A stretch of 64,000 nt of DNA from Cryptosporangium aurantiacum (GCF_900143005.1 NZ_FRCS01000001.1:558001-622000), one strand, 5' to 3'; positions 9,233 to 18,175 are shown, counted from the first letter of the stretch. Notes: generated by a model not told the origin, from the letters alone. Numbers and translations: made by a program.

Positions 9233-10764
9233 CGGGCCGCCACCAGGCACGCCGCCAGGAGAGCGGGGTAGAGGTCGGGATCGGCGGGGGCGTGACCGAG
9301 GAGCGACTCGATCCGCTCCAGGCGCTGGTAGAGCGACTGGCGGCGCAGGTGCAGCGCCGCCGCGGTCCGGGTGACGTTGGTGCCGTGCCGGAGGTAGAGC
9401 TCCAGCGTGCGCACCAGCCCCGTGCGGTGGCGCGCGTCCCAGGCGACGAGCGGGCCGATCGTCCGCTCGACGAACGCGTCCAGTTGGCCCGGGTCGGCGC
9501 GGCGGCTGAGCTCCAGTTCGAGCGCCAGCGTCCGCGCCGACACGACCACCGGCCGGTTGCCCGGACGGGCCGCGCCGCGACCGGTGCGGGCCAGCGCGAG
9601 CGCCAGCGCGGCCCGTGCCTGCTCCAGGGACGACGCCCAGCCGGTCGGCTCGGTGACCGAGTACCCCAGCGCCACCGTGATCTGCGGCGCGCCGGACCGG
9701 CGGCCCGCCTCGCCGAACGCGGCTTCCGCCGCGCTGACCGGGTTGCCGGAGTCCGGCGCGACGACCAGCGCGAGCACCGACTCCCGTACCCGCGCCCGCA
9801 GCGCGGACGTCCCGAGCAGCCGGGCCGCGTGGTCGATCAGCGTCACCGCGGGCCGGGTCTCCGGCGCGTCCACCGCGACGCCGACCAGCGGCCGTCCCGG
9901 CGGCGGACGAAATCCGGCGAGCCCGGTGCGGACCGCGGTCTCCGCCGGGGCCAATCCGCCGCCCGCGACCAGGTCGGTCAGGAGCGCGGCGGCGTGGCGC
10001 TCCCGCTCGGTGGGCGGGTCGCCGGTGCGCAGGATCTCGACCGCCAGCGCGGTCGCGGTCCGCTCGACGGTGGACGCCAGGTCCTCCGGCGCCAGCGCTG
10101 AGCCGGACCCGGCGATCAGCCGCCCCCAGGCCCGGCCGTGGACGATCACCTCGGCCTCCGCTCGACCGGCGTCGACCGTCGCCCAGGCCGCATGGTCGTC
10201 CGACACCCCGAAGAACGCGACCAGCGCACCGCTCACCGTGGTCAGGACGATCGGCGCGCCGGTGACGTCCGCCGCGGTCCGCAGCAGCCCGGCGACGCCG
10301 GCGCCGGAGATCAGCGCCTCGTTCAGCGCGCGGGTCACCCGGTCGCCGAGTCGCAGCCGCTGGGCGGCCTCGTCGACGATCGCGGTGTTCGCGGCCTCGC
10401 ACATCCGGATGAACGGCACCACCGCGCGGAGCGCGATCAGCGGGAGCCCGCGTCGTTCGGCCTCGGCGACCAGTTCCGACGGGATGTCCGAGAAGCTGCG
10501 GCCGAGTTCGACCACGAGGCCGCTCACGCCCCGGTCGGCCAGTTCACGGACGTAGTGGCGGCGAGCGCCCGCGTCGCTGCCTGCCAGGCCGAGACCGGTG
10601 GTGAGCAGCAGTTCTCCGCCCGAGAGCAGCGGCCCGATCTCGTAGATCTCGCTCGAGTGCACCCAGCGCACCGGCCGGTCGAGGGCGTCCCGACCGGCCA
10701 GCACTTCCGGCTCGGCGTCCCGGACCGCGTCGAACTCCAGCAGTTCGGCCACCGTCAGCGCCAT
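9229..10764 (-). CDS. PucR-family transcriptional regulator
   Basis: A 511-residue regulator with the N-terminal purine-catabolism domain (VAELLEFDAVRDAEPEVLAGRD through IALRAVVPFIRMCEAAN), a middle GAF-like/GGDEF-like region (VALGYSVTEPTGWASSLEQAR), and a C-terminal PucR helix-turn-helix (LYLRHGTNVTRTAAALHLRRQSLYQRL). PucR proteins sense purine or related catabolites. The gene is divergent from a cytosine deaminase, oxygenase and permease operon, which it probably controls. Confidence 0.9.
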   Translation of the reverse strand: MALTVAELLEFDAVRDAEPEVLAGRDALDRPVRWVHSSEIYEIGPLLSGGELLLTTGLGLAGSDAGARRHYVRELADRGVSGLVVELGRSFSDIPSELVAEAERRGLPLIALRAVVPFIRMCEAANTAIVDEAAQRLRLGDRVTRALNEALISGAGVAGLLRTAADVTGAPIVLTTVSGALVAFFGVSDDHAAWATVDAGRAEAEVIVHGRAWGRLIAGSGSALAPEDLASTVERTATALAVEILRTGDPPTERERHAAALLTDLVAGGGLAPAETAVRTGLAGFRPPPGRPLVGVAVDAPETRPAVTLIDHAARLLGTSALRARVRESVLALVVAPDSGNPVSAAEAAFGEAGRRSGAPQITVALGYSVTEPTGWASSLEQARAALALALARTGRGAARPGNRPVVVSARTLALELELSRRADPGQLDAFVERTIGPLVAWDARHRTGLVRTLELYLRHGTNVTRTAAALHLRRQSLYQRLERIESLLGHAPADPDLYPALLAACLVAAR

Positions 10765-10781
10765 CGGCCCACCTAGTCAGA

Positions 10782-10821
10782 ATGTCAGCGTCGGACCGGC
10801 TCAGTATGGACGCGATGTCAG
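10782..10821. promoter_or_regulatory. Direct repeat ATGTCAG in PucR/deaminase divergent gap
   Basis: ATGTCAG occurs at 10782-10788 and 10815-10821, 33 bp apart, about three helical turns, on the same face of the DNA between the regulator and its probable target operon. A regulator site is possible, but the match is short. Confidence 0.3.
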
Positions 10822-10858
10822 TTGTCCCGGTGGGCCGGGCGGGCGCAGAGTGTGGGGC

Positions 10859-11356
10859 ATGACGAACCACCCCGCGGATACCGCGCTCGACCCCGCCGCG
10901 CTGCTCGCGGTCGCGGTCGAGGAGGCCAGGACCGGGCTCGCGGAGGGCGGCGTCCCGATCGGCGCGGCGCTGTTCGCCACCGACGGCACGCTGCTCGGAC
11001 GCGGGCACAACCGCCGGGTGCAGGACGGCGATCCGTCGCTGCACGCGGAGACCGCCGCGTTCCGCAACGCCGGACGTCGTCCGGGCTACCGCGACACGAT
11101 CATGGTCACCACGCTCTCGCCGTGCTGGTACTGCTCCGGGCTGGTCCGCCAGTTCGGGATCGGGCACGTCGTGATCGGCGAGGCGACTACGTTCTCCGGC
11201 GGGCACGACTGGCTGGCCGAGCACGGCGTCGCCGTGACGCTGCTCGAGGACCCCGAGTGCATCGGCCTGATGACCGACTTCATCCGCGACCGGCCCGAGC
11301 TGTGGGCCGAGGACATCGGGGTCGACCCCGCCGAGCTCGAGGACGGTGAGCTGTGA
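10859..11356 (+). CDS. Cytosine deaminase, yeast FCY1-like zinc enzyme
   Basis: A 165-residue enzyme of the cytidine-deaminase fold, predicted to convert cytosine to uracil and ammonia. The zinc site is visible as His62-Ala-Glu64 (SLHAETAAF) and Cys89/Cys92 in TLSPCWYCSG. The later segments VIGEATTF, HGVAVTLLEDPEC, and FIRDRPELWAEDIG closely follow the pattern of yeast cytosine deaminase rather than the amidohydrolase-type CodA. An in-frame GTG at 10850 is an alternative start. The stop overlaps the next gene's GTG by 4 bp, so translation is probably coupled. A guanine or isocytosine deaminase role is the main alternative. Confidence 0.85.
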   Translation: MTNHPADTALDPAALLAVAVEEARTGLAEGGVPIGAALFATDGTLLGRGHNRRVQDGDPSLHAETAAFRNAGRRPGYRDTIMVTTLSPCWYCSGLVRQFGIGHVVIGEATTFSGGHDWLAEHGVAVTLLEDPECIGLMTDFIRDRPELWAEDIGVDPAELEDGEL

Positions 11357-12309
11357 CCGAACCCGTACCCTCCATCGATCTGCGTCCGTGGTTCTCCGGG
11401 GAGGACCGCGCCGGAGTGGCGGCGCAGGTGGACGCCGCCCTGCAGCGCTCCGGGTTCATGCTCGTCACCGGCCACGGCGTCGCGCCGGAGCTGCGGGCCG
11501 CCACCCGGGGGGCGGCGCGGGCGTTCTTCGCGCTCCCGACCGCGGTGAAGCAGCAGTACGCGGCCACCGTCGGCGGCCGCGGCTGGCTGCCGACCGGCGT
11601 CGAGGCCAACGGCTACGCGGAGGGCACCGAGACGCCGCCCGACCTCAAGGAGACGTTCGCGATCGGCGCCGACCAGCGGGTCGGCGACCCGGTTGTCGAC
11701 GCGGCCTGGTTCCTGCCGAACGTCTGGCCGGCCGAGGCTCCGGAGCTGCACGACGTGCTGACCCGGTACCAGGCGGCGATGCGGACGCTCGCCGACCAGC
11801 TGCTCGAGGTGTGCGCCGCCGCGCTCGGCCTGCCGACGTCGTTCTTCGTCCCGACGACCGACCACCCGACCTGGACGCTGAACATCAACTGGTACCCGCC
11901 GATGGGGGTCGTCGGTGAGCCGGAGGAGGGCCAGTACCGGATCGGTCCGCACACCGACTTCGGCACGCTGACGCTGCTCGACCGCGAGTACGGCAGCGGC
12001 GGGTTGCAGGTGTTCACGGCCGACGGGGAGTGGGTGGACGCTCCCTACGACCCGGAGGCGTTCACGATCAACGTCGGCGACCTGCTCGCCCGCTGGACCG
12101 GCGACCGCTGGCTGTCCGCCCGGCACCGGGTGCTCCCGCCGCAGGCCGACGCCCCGGACGAGGACCTTGTCTCGCTCGTCTACTTCTACGAGGCCAACCA
12201 CGACGCGGTGGTGGAGGCGCTGGAGCCCCCGATCGGCCGCGCGGCCCACCCGCCGGTCGTCAGCGGCGACTTCATCCGCGAACGCCTCGACGCCATCACG
12301 ATCGCTTAG
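11353..12309 (+). CDS. 2-oxoglutarate/Fe(II) oxygenase, isopenicillin N synthase-like
   Basis: A 318-residue oxygenase with the N-terminal DIOX_N region (GFMLVTGHGV) and the Fe(II)-binding facial triad His200-x-Asp202 (IGPHTDFGTL) and His258 (SARHRV); the arginine near the last motif would hold 2-oxoglutarate. It sits between a cytosine deaminase and a cytosine/purine permease under a PucR-type regulator, so its substrate may be a nucleobase or a related breakdown product, for example by hydroxylation. That role is inferred from neighbours only. It overlaps the upstream gene by 4 bp. Confidence 0.85.
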   Translation: MTEPVPSIDLRPWFSGEDRAGVAAQVDAALQRSGFMLVTGHGVAPELRAATRGAARAFFALPTAVKQQYAATVGGRGWLPTGVEANGYAEGTETPPDLKETFAIGADQRVGDPVVDAAWFLPNVWPAEAPELHDVLTRYQAAMRTLADQLLEVCAAALGLPTSFFVPTTDHPTWTLNINWYPPMGVVGEPEEGQYRIGPHTDFGTLTLLDREYGSGGLQVFTADGEWVDAPYDPEAFTINVGDLLARWTGDRWLSARHRVLPPQADAPDEDLVSLVYFYEANHDAVVEALEPPIGRAAHPPVVSGDFIRERLDAITIA

Positions 12310-12317
12310 TCGAAGAC

Positions 12318-12337
12318 CCGGCGGCTGCACCCGCCGG
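12318..12337 (+). other. Intra-operon hairpin
   Basis: CCGGCGG and CCGCCGG form a perfect 7-bp stem with a 6-nt loop, 9 nt after the oxygenase stop and 71 nt before the permease start. It may be a partial terminator or RNA-stability element that sets permease level relative to the enzymes. Confidence 0.4.
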
Positions 12338-12407
12338 CGTACCGGGCGCCTACCGGAGTGACGACCGTGGACGCGGGCAGACAGCCCCGGCCGGGAGAGG
12401 ACGACAG

Positions 12408-13832
12408 ATGGCTGTAACCGAGGACGCGGGAGTCGAACCGCTGCGCGAAGGCACCTACGGCACCAAGGTGGTCGCCGTCGAACCCGGCGGGATCGAGAAG
12501 ATCCCGCTCGCCGACCGACACGGCCGACCGCTCAACCTGTTCTGGACCTGGGCGTCGCCGAACCTGGAGTTCGCGACGATCTACCTCGGGGTGCTGTCCA
12601 CGCTCGTGTTCGGCCTGACGTTCTGGCAGGCCGTGCTCGCGATCGTGCTCGGCAACGCGCTCTCGTCGATCGCGCACGGCGTGCTCTCGGCCAGAGGTCC
12701 GGTCCACGGCGTGCCGGAGATGGTGCTGTCCCGCGGTGCGTTCGGCTACTGGGGCAACCTCCTGCCCGCGGGATTCCTGGCGGTCACGGCGGGCATCGGG
12801 TGGTTCGCGGTCAACAGCGTGAGCGCCACGTTCGCGCTGAACGCGCTGACCGACCTGCCGAAGTGGCTGTGCCTGGTCGTCGTGGTGGGCGCGCAGGTCG
12901 TGATCGCGTTCCTCGGCCACAACTTCGTGCACTCGTTCGAGCGCTGGGTGTTCCCGGTGCTGGCGGTCGTCTTCGTGGTCGGCGCCGTCGTCGTGCTGAG
13001 CAAGTCCAGCCCGGGTGCGCCTGCCGGGGAAGGCATCCCGGGTGTGGGCACCGTCGGCGGGTTCCTGCTGACGCTCGCCGCGGTCTTCGGATACGCGTCC
13101 GGCTGGAACCCGTACGCCGCGGACTACGCGCGGTACCTGCCGCCGGACACCAACCGGCGTGCGGTGGGGCTCTGGGCCGGCGCCGGGCTGTTCGTCGCCA
13201 CCACCGGGCTGCAGATCGTCGGTGCGGCGTCGGTCACGATCGGGCCACCGACCTCCGACAACCCGACCACCGCGTTCGTCGACACGATGCCGTCGCTGCT
13301 CGCGAACCTCACGTTACTGGCGATCGCGATCGGCGGTGTCGCGGCGAACGTCCTGAACATCTACTCGGGGTCGATGGCGTTCCTGACGATGGGCGTCAAG
13401 CTGCCCGCGCACCTTCGCCGGGCGCTGGTCGCGGTGACGTTCGGCGCGGTGGGGTTCGTCGTCGCGTACTTCGGGCTGGAGGACGCCGGGCACAAGTACG
13501 AGAACTTCCTGCTGGTGATCGGGTATTGGATCGCGCCGTGGCTGGGCGTCGTGCTGGTCGACCTCTGGCTGCGCCGGAAGGACAGCGACGGGTCGGCGGT
13601 GGCGCCGGTGCTGTACGACACCCGGTACACGAACTGGGCCGGACCGATCGCGATGGTCACGGGGCTGGTCGTCTCGATCGGGCTGTTCTCGAACCAGGCG
13701 AAGTACACCGGTCTGGTGGTCGAGTCGAACCCGGCGATCGGTGACGTGACGCCGATCGTGGGGCTCGTGCTCGCGGCCGCCGTGTACTTCGCGCTGCGCG
13801 CCCGGAACAGTCGGCAACAAATAGGGACATAG
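12408..13832 (+). CDS. NCS1-family cytosine/purine permease
   Basis: A 474-residue transporter of the CodB/purine-cytosine permease type with about 12 hydrophobic helices. It begins with a soluble tail (GGIEKIPLADRHGRPLNLFW), the consensus entry of NCS1 proteins, followed by FWTWASPNLEF; later GYASGWNPYAADYARYLP is the family signature. The frame is open further upstream, but the ATG at 12408 has a GGGAGAGG ribosome site 7 bases before it and begins the conserved protein. It should import cytosine (or purine) for the deaminase encoded upstream. Confidence 0.9.
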   Translation: MAVTEDAGVEPLREGTYGTKVVAVEPGGIEKIPLADRHGRPLNLFWTWASPNLEFATIYLGVLSTLVFGLTFWQAVLAIVLGNALSSIAHGVLSARGPVHGVPEMVLSRGAFGYWGNLLPAGFLAVTAGIGWFAVNSVSATFALNALTDLPKWLCLVVVVGAQVVIAFLGHNFVHSFERWVFPVLAVVFVVGAVVVLSKSSPGAPAGEGIPGVGTVGGFLLTLAAVFGYASGWNPYAADYARYLPPDTNRRAVGLWAGAGLFVATTGLQIVGAASVTIGPPTSDNPTTAFVDTMPSLLANLTLLAIAIGGVAANVLNIYSGSMAFLTMGVKLPAHLRRALVAVTFGAVGFVVAYFGLEDAGHKYENFLLVIGYWIAPWLGVVLVDLWLRRKDSDGSAVAPVLYDTRYTNWAGPIAMVTGLVVSIGLFSNQAKYTGLVVESNPAIGDVTPIVGLVLAAAVYFALRARNSRQQIGT

Positions 13833-13876
13833 GTAACTTATGCTGTCGCCAGATGCGAGCTTTGCGGGAGGCTGGC

Positions 13877-15052
13877 GTGGGCGACACAGCGCACGGTACG
13901 GAGAGCGGCGGGAACGAGTACCGGGAGATGGTGGACGCCATCCCGGACTTCGGATTGGTCCGGCTGGACCGCGACGGCCTGATCCGGGGGTGGTACGGCG
14001 CGATCAGCGACATCACCGGATACGCGGCGGACGAGGTGCTCGGGCAATCGGCGTCGATACTCCATCCGGAGGGCGAGGCGCAGGACATCCGCAGCGAGCT
14101 CGAGGCCGCCGCGTCCACCGGACGGTTCCGCACCGAGGGATGGCGCGTGCGGAAGGGCGGCGAGCGCTTCTGGGCGACGGTGTCGCTCACGCCGATGGCG
14201 GGCGGCTACCTCAAGATCGTCCGTGACCTCACCGAACGTCGCACCCAGGAACTCGCGCTGCGCAGCGTCGAGGAGATGATCAACAGCATCACCGACTACG
14301 AGGTCATCCGTCTGGACGCGGATGGCCTCGTCCGGTCCTGGAACCCGGGCGCCGAGCGTCTCCGGCAGTTCACCGCCGCCGAGGTCATCGGTAAGCCGGT
14401 CTCGACGTTCTACTCCGAGGAGGAGGTTCGGCGCGGCGTCCCCGAGCGGGAGATGGCGGCGGCCGTTCGCGAGGGCCGGTTCGAGTCCGAGGGCTGGCGC
14501 CTGCGGCGTGACGGCAGCCGGTTCTGGGCCAACGACGTGCTCAGCCCGATCCGTAACCCGGAAGGCGACGTGGTCGGGTACGTCAAGATCTCCCGCGACC
14601 AGAGCGAACGCCGCGAGGCTGAACAACTCGTCTCCCGGCAGCGGGACGAGATCCTCGAGCTGTCCACCCCGGTCATCCAGGTCTGGGACGACGTCCTCGT
14701 GCTGCCGGTCATCGGGACGCTCGACAGCGCCAGGGCTGCCAGGCTCACCGAGAACCTCCTGGAGCGGATCGCCCGCGACCAGGCCGAGGTTGTCATCCTC
14801 GACGTCAGCGGCGTGCCCGCCGTCGACACCGAGGTCGCGCAGCACCTGCTGAAGACCGTGGAGGCGGCCCGCCTGATGGGCAGCATCAGCGTGCTGTCCG
14901 GCGTCCGGCCGGAGACCGCGCAGGCCATCGTCCACCTGGGCATCGAGCTGGGCACGCTGCGCTGCCGCAGCAGCCTCAAGGACGCACTGCAGCTCGCACT
15001 CCGGCTGGTCGGTGCCCCACTGACGTCGGAGAGGCCGGCGGTCGATGCCTGA
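13877..15052 (+). CDS. RsbR-like stressosome scaffold: two PAS domains plus STAS
   Basis: The protein has two PAS domains (FGLVRLDRDGLIRGWYGAIS and EVIRLDADGLVRSWNPGAE) joined to a C-terminal STAS domain. The STAS part carries the RsbR hallmarks DVSGVPAVDTEVAQHL and a second SGVRPETAQAIV segment with the threonine that RsbT-type kinases phosphorylate. PAS domains replace the usual globin-like sensor, so light, redox, or a small ligand may be sensed. GTG at 13877 is preferred to ATG 13853 because GGGAGG lies 5 bases before it. It overlaps rsbS by 8 bp, the first of a five-gene overlapping operon. Confidence 0.85.
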   Translation: MGDTAHGTESGGNEYREMVDAIPDFGLVRLDRDGLIRGWYGAISDITGYAADEVLGQSASILHPEGEAQDIRSELEAAASTGRFRTEGWRVRKGGERFWATVSLTPMAGGYLKIVRDLTERRTQELALRSVEEMINSITDYEVIRLDADGLVRSWNPGAERLRQFTAAEVIGKPVSTFYSEEEVRRGVPEREMAAAVREGRFESEGWRLRRDGSRFWANDVLSPIRNPEGDVVGYVKISRDQSERREAEQLVSRQRDEILELSTPVIQVWDDVLVLPVIGTLDSARAARLTENLLERIARDQAEVVILDVSGVPAVDTEVAQHLLKTVEAARLMGSISVLSGVRPETAQAIVHLGIELGTLRCRSSLKDALQLALRLVGAPLTSERPAVDA

Positions 15053-15416
15053 CGAGGTCCCGATCATGCGGATCGGCCGCAACCTCCTGGTCACGCTCCA
15101 GGGTGACCTCGAGGACGCCACGGTCGAGCAGATCGAGCGCGTGGTCACCAGAGAGGTGGCCCGGACCGAGGCGACCGGCATGCTGATCGACATCAGCGGG
15201 CTCACGCTCGTCGATTCGTTCGTCGCCCGGGTGATCGCCCGGCTGGTCGGCATGGTCCGCCTGCTCGGCGCGCGGACCACGGTCGTCGGCATGCAGCCGG
15301 CCGTCGCGATCACGCTGGTCGAGCTGGGCGTCTCGCTGAAGCACGTCCACACCGCGCTCAACGCCGAGCAGGGCATGGCGCGTCTCCGGGGACGGCAGGA
15401 TGAGCGCCTCGACTGA
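15045..15416 (+). CDS. RsbS-like STAS-domain stressosome protein
   Basis: A 123-residue single STAS domain. The phosphorylation motif DISGLTLVDSFVARVI places the conserved serine at residue 58, matching the RsbS pattern. RsbS and RsbR co-assemble into the stressosome shell that holds RsbT until stress. It overlaps both neighbours (8 bp and 17 bp), which suggests tight stoichiometric control of the shell proteins and kinase. Confidence 0.88.
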   Translation: MPDEVPIMRIGRNLLVTLQGDLEDATVEQIERVVTREVARTEATGMLIDISGLTLVDSFVARVIARLVGMVRLLGARTTVVGMQPAVAITLVELGVSLKHVHTALNAEQGMARLRGRQDERLD

Positions 15417-15825
15417 CGGCGCCGTGCAGACGGTCACGATCGGCGGCGAGTCGGACCTCCTGCGCGTCCGGACCACGCTGCGTGCGGAGTCGCAGGCAGC
15501 CGGCCTCGGCCTCACCGCGGCCACGAAGTTCGTAACCGCTGGTAGCGAGCTGGCCCGGAACATCATCCGGTACGCCGTGCACAGCCAGGGTGAGGTGCTG
15601 ATCGAGCCACTACTGCAGCACGGTGGCAAGCGTGGCGTCCGGGCGACGTTCACCGACTCCGGCCCCGGGATCCCCGACCTGGACGCGGCGATGACCGACA
15701 ACTACACGACCGGAGGCGGGCTGGGGCTCGGTTTGCCGGGCAGCAGGCGCCTGGTCGACGAGTTCTCGATCGACACCGGGCCGGACCGAGGCACCACGGT
15801 GGTGATCACACAGTGGGGCAGGTAG
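15400..15825 (+). CDS. RsbT-like serine/threonine kinase (switch kinase)
   Basis: A 141-residue GHKL-fold kinase. The N-box is SELARNIIRYA, followed by DSGPGIPDLDAAMTDNYTT and GLGLGLPGSRRLVDEFSI, a close match to the RsbT pattern. It should phosphorylate RsbS and the RsbR-like protein encoded upstream, then leave the shell to act on an output partner. No RsbU or sigma-B-type gene is adjacent; the partner may be one of the two proteins encoded next. Confidence 0.9.
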   Translation: MSASTDGAVQTVTIGGESDLLRVRTTLRAESQAAGLGLTAATKFVTAGSELARNIIRYAVHSQGEVLIEPLLQHGGKRGVRATFTDSGPGIPDLDAAMTDNYTTGGGLGLGLPGSRRLVDEFSIDTGPDRGTTVVITQWGR

Positions 15826-16871
15826 GCCACCGCGCCACCGTCCGATTCCCGCACCACCGCCGGGTGGAGGTGGGCGACGACACGGCCGTCGGCGAAGCGC
15901 GGCGGATCGCGAATCGGCTCGCCAGCGACCTGGGCGCCGATCCGGTCGGCGTCACCCGGGCCGAGCTGGTCGCCACTGAGCTCGCGACGAACCTGTTGCG
16001 GCACGCGGACCCGGGCGGGTGGCTGCTGCTCCGGGCCGCACGACCGAGCCGGGTGGAGATCCTCGCGGTCGACCGCGGCCCGGGGATCCCCGACGTGGCT
16101 ACGGCGCTGGCGGGCCACTCGCCCGCGCCGAAGGGCCTGGGCTGCGGGTTGGCCTCGGCCCGCCGAGCGTCCTGCCTGCTCGACGTGTACAGCCGCGCCG
16201 GGTCCGGCACCGTGGTGCTGGCCCTGGTCGACGTCGCCGACGCCGAGGCGTCGGCGGACCCCCGGCGGTGCGCCGGGGTCTCGGTCGGGCTCTTCGAGGC
16301 CTGCGGCGACGGATGGTCGGTGATCGAGCTGGACGACGGGCGGCTCGCGGTCGCGGTGGTCGACGGCGTCGGGCACGGCGTCGCGGCGTCGGTCGCCGCC
16401 GACGTGGTGCTGGACGTCTTCGGCGAAGCGCCGACCGACCTGGCGACGTTCTCCCGGCGCGCCAACGAGGCCGCGCGGGGCACCCGGGGCGCCGTGGCCA
16501 CGGTGTGCGTGCTCGACTCCGGCGCCGAGCGGCTGTCGTGCGTGGCGGTCGGCAACGTCAACGGACGGGTGTTCGCCGAGGCCACCGAGAAGGGCCTGTT
16601 GACGTTCAGCGGTGGCCTGGGACTGACCGCGCGGCCGCCGTCGGCGAAGATCCAGCATCCCGCGTGGGCCGCGGGGGCGACGCTGGTGCTGTGGACCGAC
16701 GGGCTCCGCAGCCGGTTGGACCTGACCGGCTACCCGGGGTTGTTCGAGCACGACCCGGCGGTGGTGGCGGCCGTGCTGCACCGCGACCACGCCCGCGGTA
16801 CGGACGACGCGACGGTCGTCGTCGCGCACGACGGCGGACGCCCCGGCTTCGGTCACCCGGACGGGCCGTGA
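15813..16871 (+). CDS. Anti-sigma-type ATPase fused to RsbX/SpoIIE-like phosphatase
   Basis: A 352-residue two-domain protein. Residues about 1-140 form a second GHKL ATPase (ELVATELATNLLRHAD, DRGPGIPD, GLGCGLASARR); residues about 150-345 form a small PP2C/SpoIIE phosphatase (VVDGVGHGVAAS, LVLWTDGL, GTDDATVVV), like RsbX, which resets the stressosome by dephosphorylation. The GTG start at 15813 lies 13 bp inside the upstream gene. A kinase-like domain on the same chain as the reset phosphatase is known in some actinobacteria and proteobacteria. Confidence 0.85.
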   Translation: MGQVGHRATVRFPHHRRVEVGDDTAVGEARRIANRLASDLGADPVGVTRAELVATELATNLLRHADPGGWLLLRAARPSRVEILAVDRGPGIPDVATALAGHSPAPKGLGCGLASARRASCLLDVYSRAGSGTVVLALVDVADAEASADPRRCAGVSVGLFEACGDGWSVIELDDGRLAVAVVDGVGHGVAASVAADVVLDVFGEAPTDLATFSRRANEAARGTRGAVATVCVLDSGAERLSCVAVGNVNGRVFAEATEKGLLTFSGGLGLTARPPSAKIQHPAWAAGATLVLWTDGLRSRLDLTGYPGLFEHDPAVVAAVLHRDHARGTDDATVVVAHDGGRPGFGHPDGP

Positions 16872-18064
16872 GCAACGAGCCCGCCGACCTCACCGCACTC
16901 ACCGCGGAAGTGGAGGCACTGCGCGCCGAGTTGGAGGAGACCAACCGCGGCCTGATGGCGCTCTACGCGGAGCTGTCCGCGCAGACCGACGAGCTGGACC
17001 GCGCCCGGGTCGTCGCGGAGGAGGCGACCAGGGCCAAGGCCGCGTTCCTGGCGGACATGGGCCACGAGATCCGCAACCCGCTCAACTCGGTGATCGGGTT
17101 CGCCGAGTTGCTCGACGAAACCGAGCTGACCCACGAGCAGTCCGACTACCTGAAGCCGATCCGCGCGGCCGGCGACCACCTCCGCAGCCTGATGGACGAC
17201 CTCCTCGACTTCTCCAAGCTGGAAGCCGGGTACTTCACGTTCGAATCGGTCCCGTTCGACCTGGTCGGTTGCGTCGAGGACGCGCTGGCGATCGTCGCGC
17301 CGCAGGCGGCGGCGAAGCACCTGGGGCTGGCGGCGGTATTCACGCACGACACCCCGGCCACCGCGCACGGCGACCCCACCCGGCTCCGCCAGATCCTGGT
17401 CAACCTGCTGGTCAACGCCGTCAAGTTCACGGCGGAGGGACAGGTCTGGGTCGAGCTGACGACCCGCCGCGCCGGCTCCACCCCGGCCTGCCTGTCGTTC
17501 GCCGTCCACGACACTGGCATCGGCATCGCGCCGGACGCGCTGGAGCGGATCTTCGTCCCGTTCGCCCAGGCCGACGCGTCCACCCACCGCCGGTACGGCG
17601 GTACCGGGCTGGGCCTCTCGATCGCCCGCGAACTCAGCCACCGGATGGACGGCGAGCTCACCGTGGCCTCCGAGGTCGGCGTCGGGTCGACGTTCACCAG
17701 CACCGTCCGGATGGCCGTGGGTCCCGAGACGCTCACCGACCCGGACGACCGGCCGCTCTGCGGCCGGACCGTGCTGCTCGTCCACGACGATCCGGTGACC
17801 GAGCGGGCGCTCCGCACCCACCTGACGAGCTGGGGAGCCGTCGTGCGGACGGAGCCGGGACCGGTGGACCCGGCCCTCGCGGTCGTCGATGCCGGTGCCG
17901 AGCGGTTCCTCGGGCTCGGGCACTCGGTGCCGGTCCTCGTCGTCGTCCCGCTGGCCCTCCGGCGGCAGACGCCCGACGGTGTCGCCGCGGTGCTGCACAG
18001 CCCGGTGCGTCGCAGCCAGCTCCGGCTCGCCGTTGACGCGGTGCTGTCCGCCATCACCGCCTGA
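16868..18064 (+). CDS. Hybrid histidine kinase with degenerate receiver, stressosome output candidate
   Basis: A 398-residue soluble kinase: an N-terminal coiled coil (residues 5-55), HisKA with His66 in GHEIRNPLNSVIGF, then HATPase (NLLVNAVKF, DTGIGI, GTGLGLSIARELS). The last 120 residues look like a receiver (VLLVHDDPVTERALRTHL) but where the phospho-acceptor strand should end in a DxxMP pattern, VVDAGAERFLG is found, so phosphorylation there is doubtful. It has no membrane helix. Its GTG overlaps the previous stop by 4 bp, so it belongs to the stressosome operon and may be the output that replaces sigma-B. Confidence 0.85.
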   Translation: MSNEPADLTALTAEVEALRAELEETNRGLMALYAELSAQTDELDRARVVAEEATRAKAAFLADMGHEIRNPLNSVIGFAELLDETELTHEQSDYLKPIRAAGDHLRSLMDDLLDFSKLEAGYFTFESVPFDLVGCVEDALAIVAPQAAAKHLGLAAVFTHDTPATAHGDPTRLRQILVNLLVNAVKFTAEGQVWVELTTRRAGSTPACLSFAVHDTGIGIAPDALERIFVPFAQADASTHRRYGGTGLGLSIARELSHRMDGELTVASEVGVGSTFTSTVRMAVGPETLTDPDDRPLCGRTVLLVHDDPVTERALRTHLTSWGAVVRTEPGPVDPALAVVDAGAERFLGLGHSVPVLVVVPLALRRQTPDGVAAVLHSPVRRSQLRLAVDAVLSAITA

Positions 18065-18175
18065 GCCGACCCGGCCGCTTCTCGTTCACAGTCCGTTCAT
18101 GCTGCTCGGCGACGGTTCAGCCAGCGGCGCGGACGGGTAGCCGGGAAGTGGATGCACCACAGAAGGGGGTCAGGG

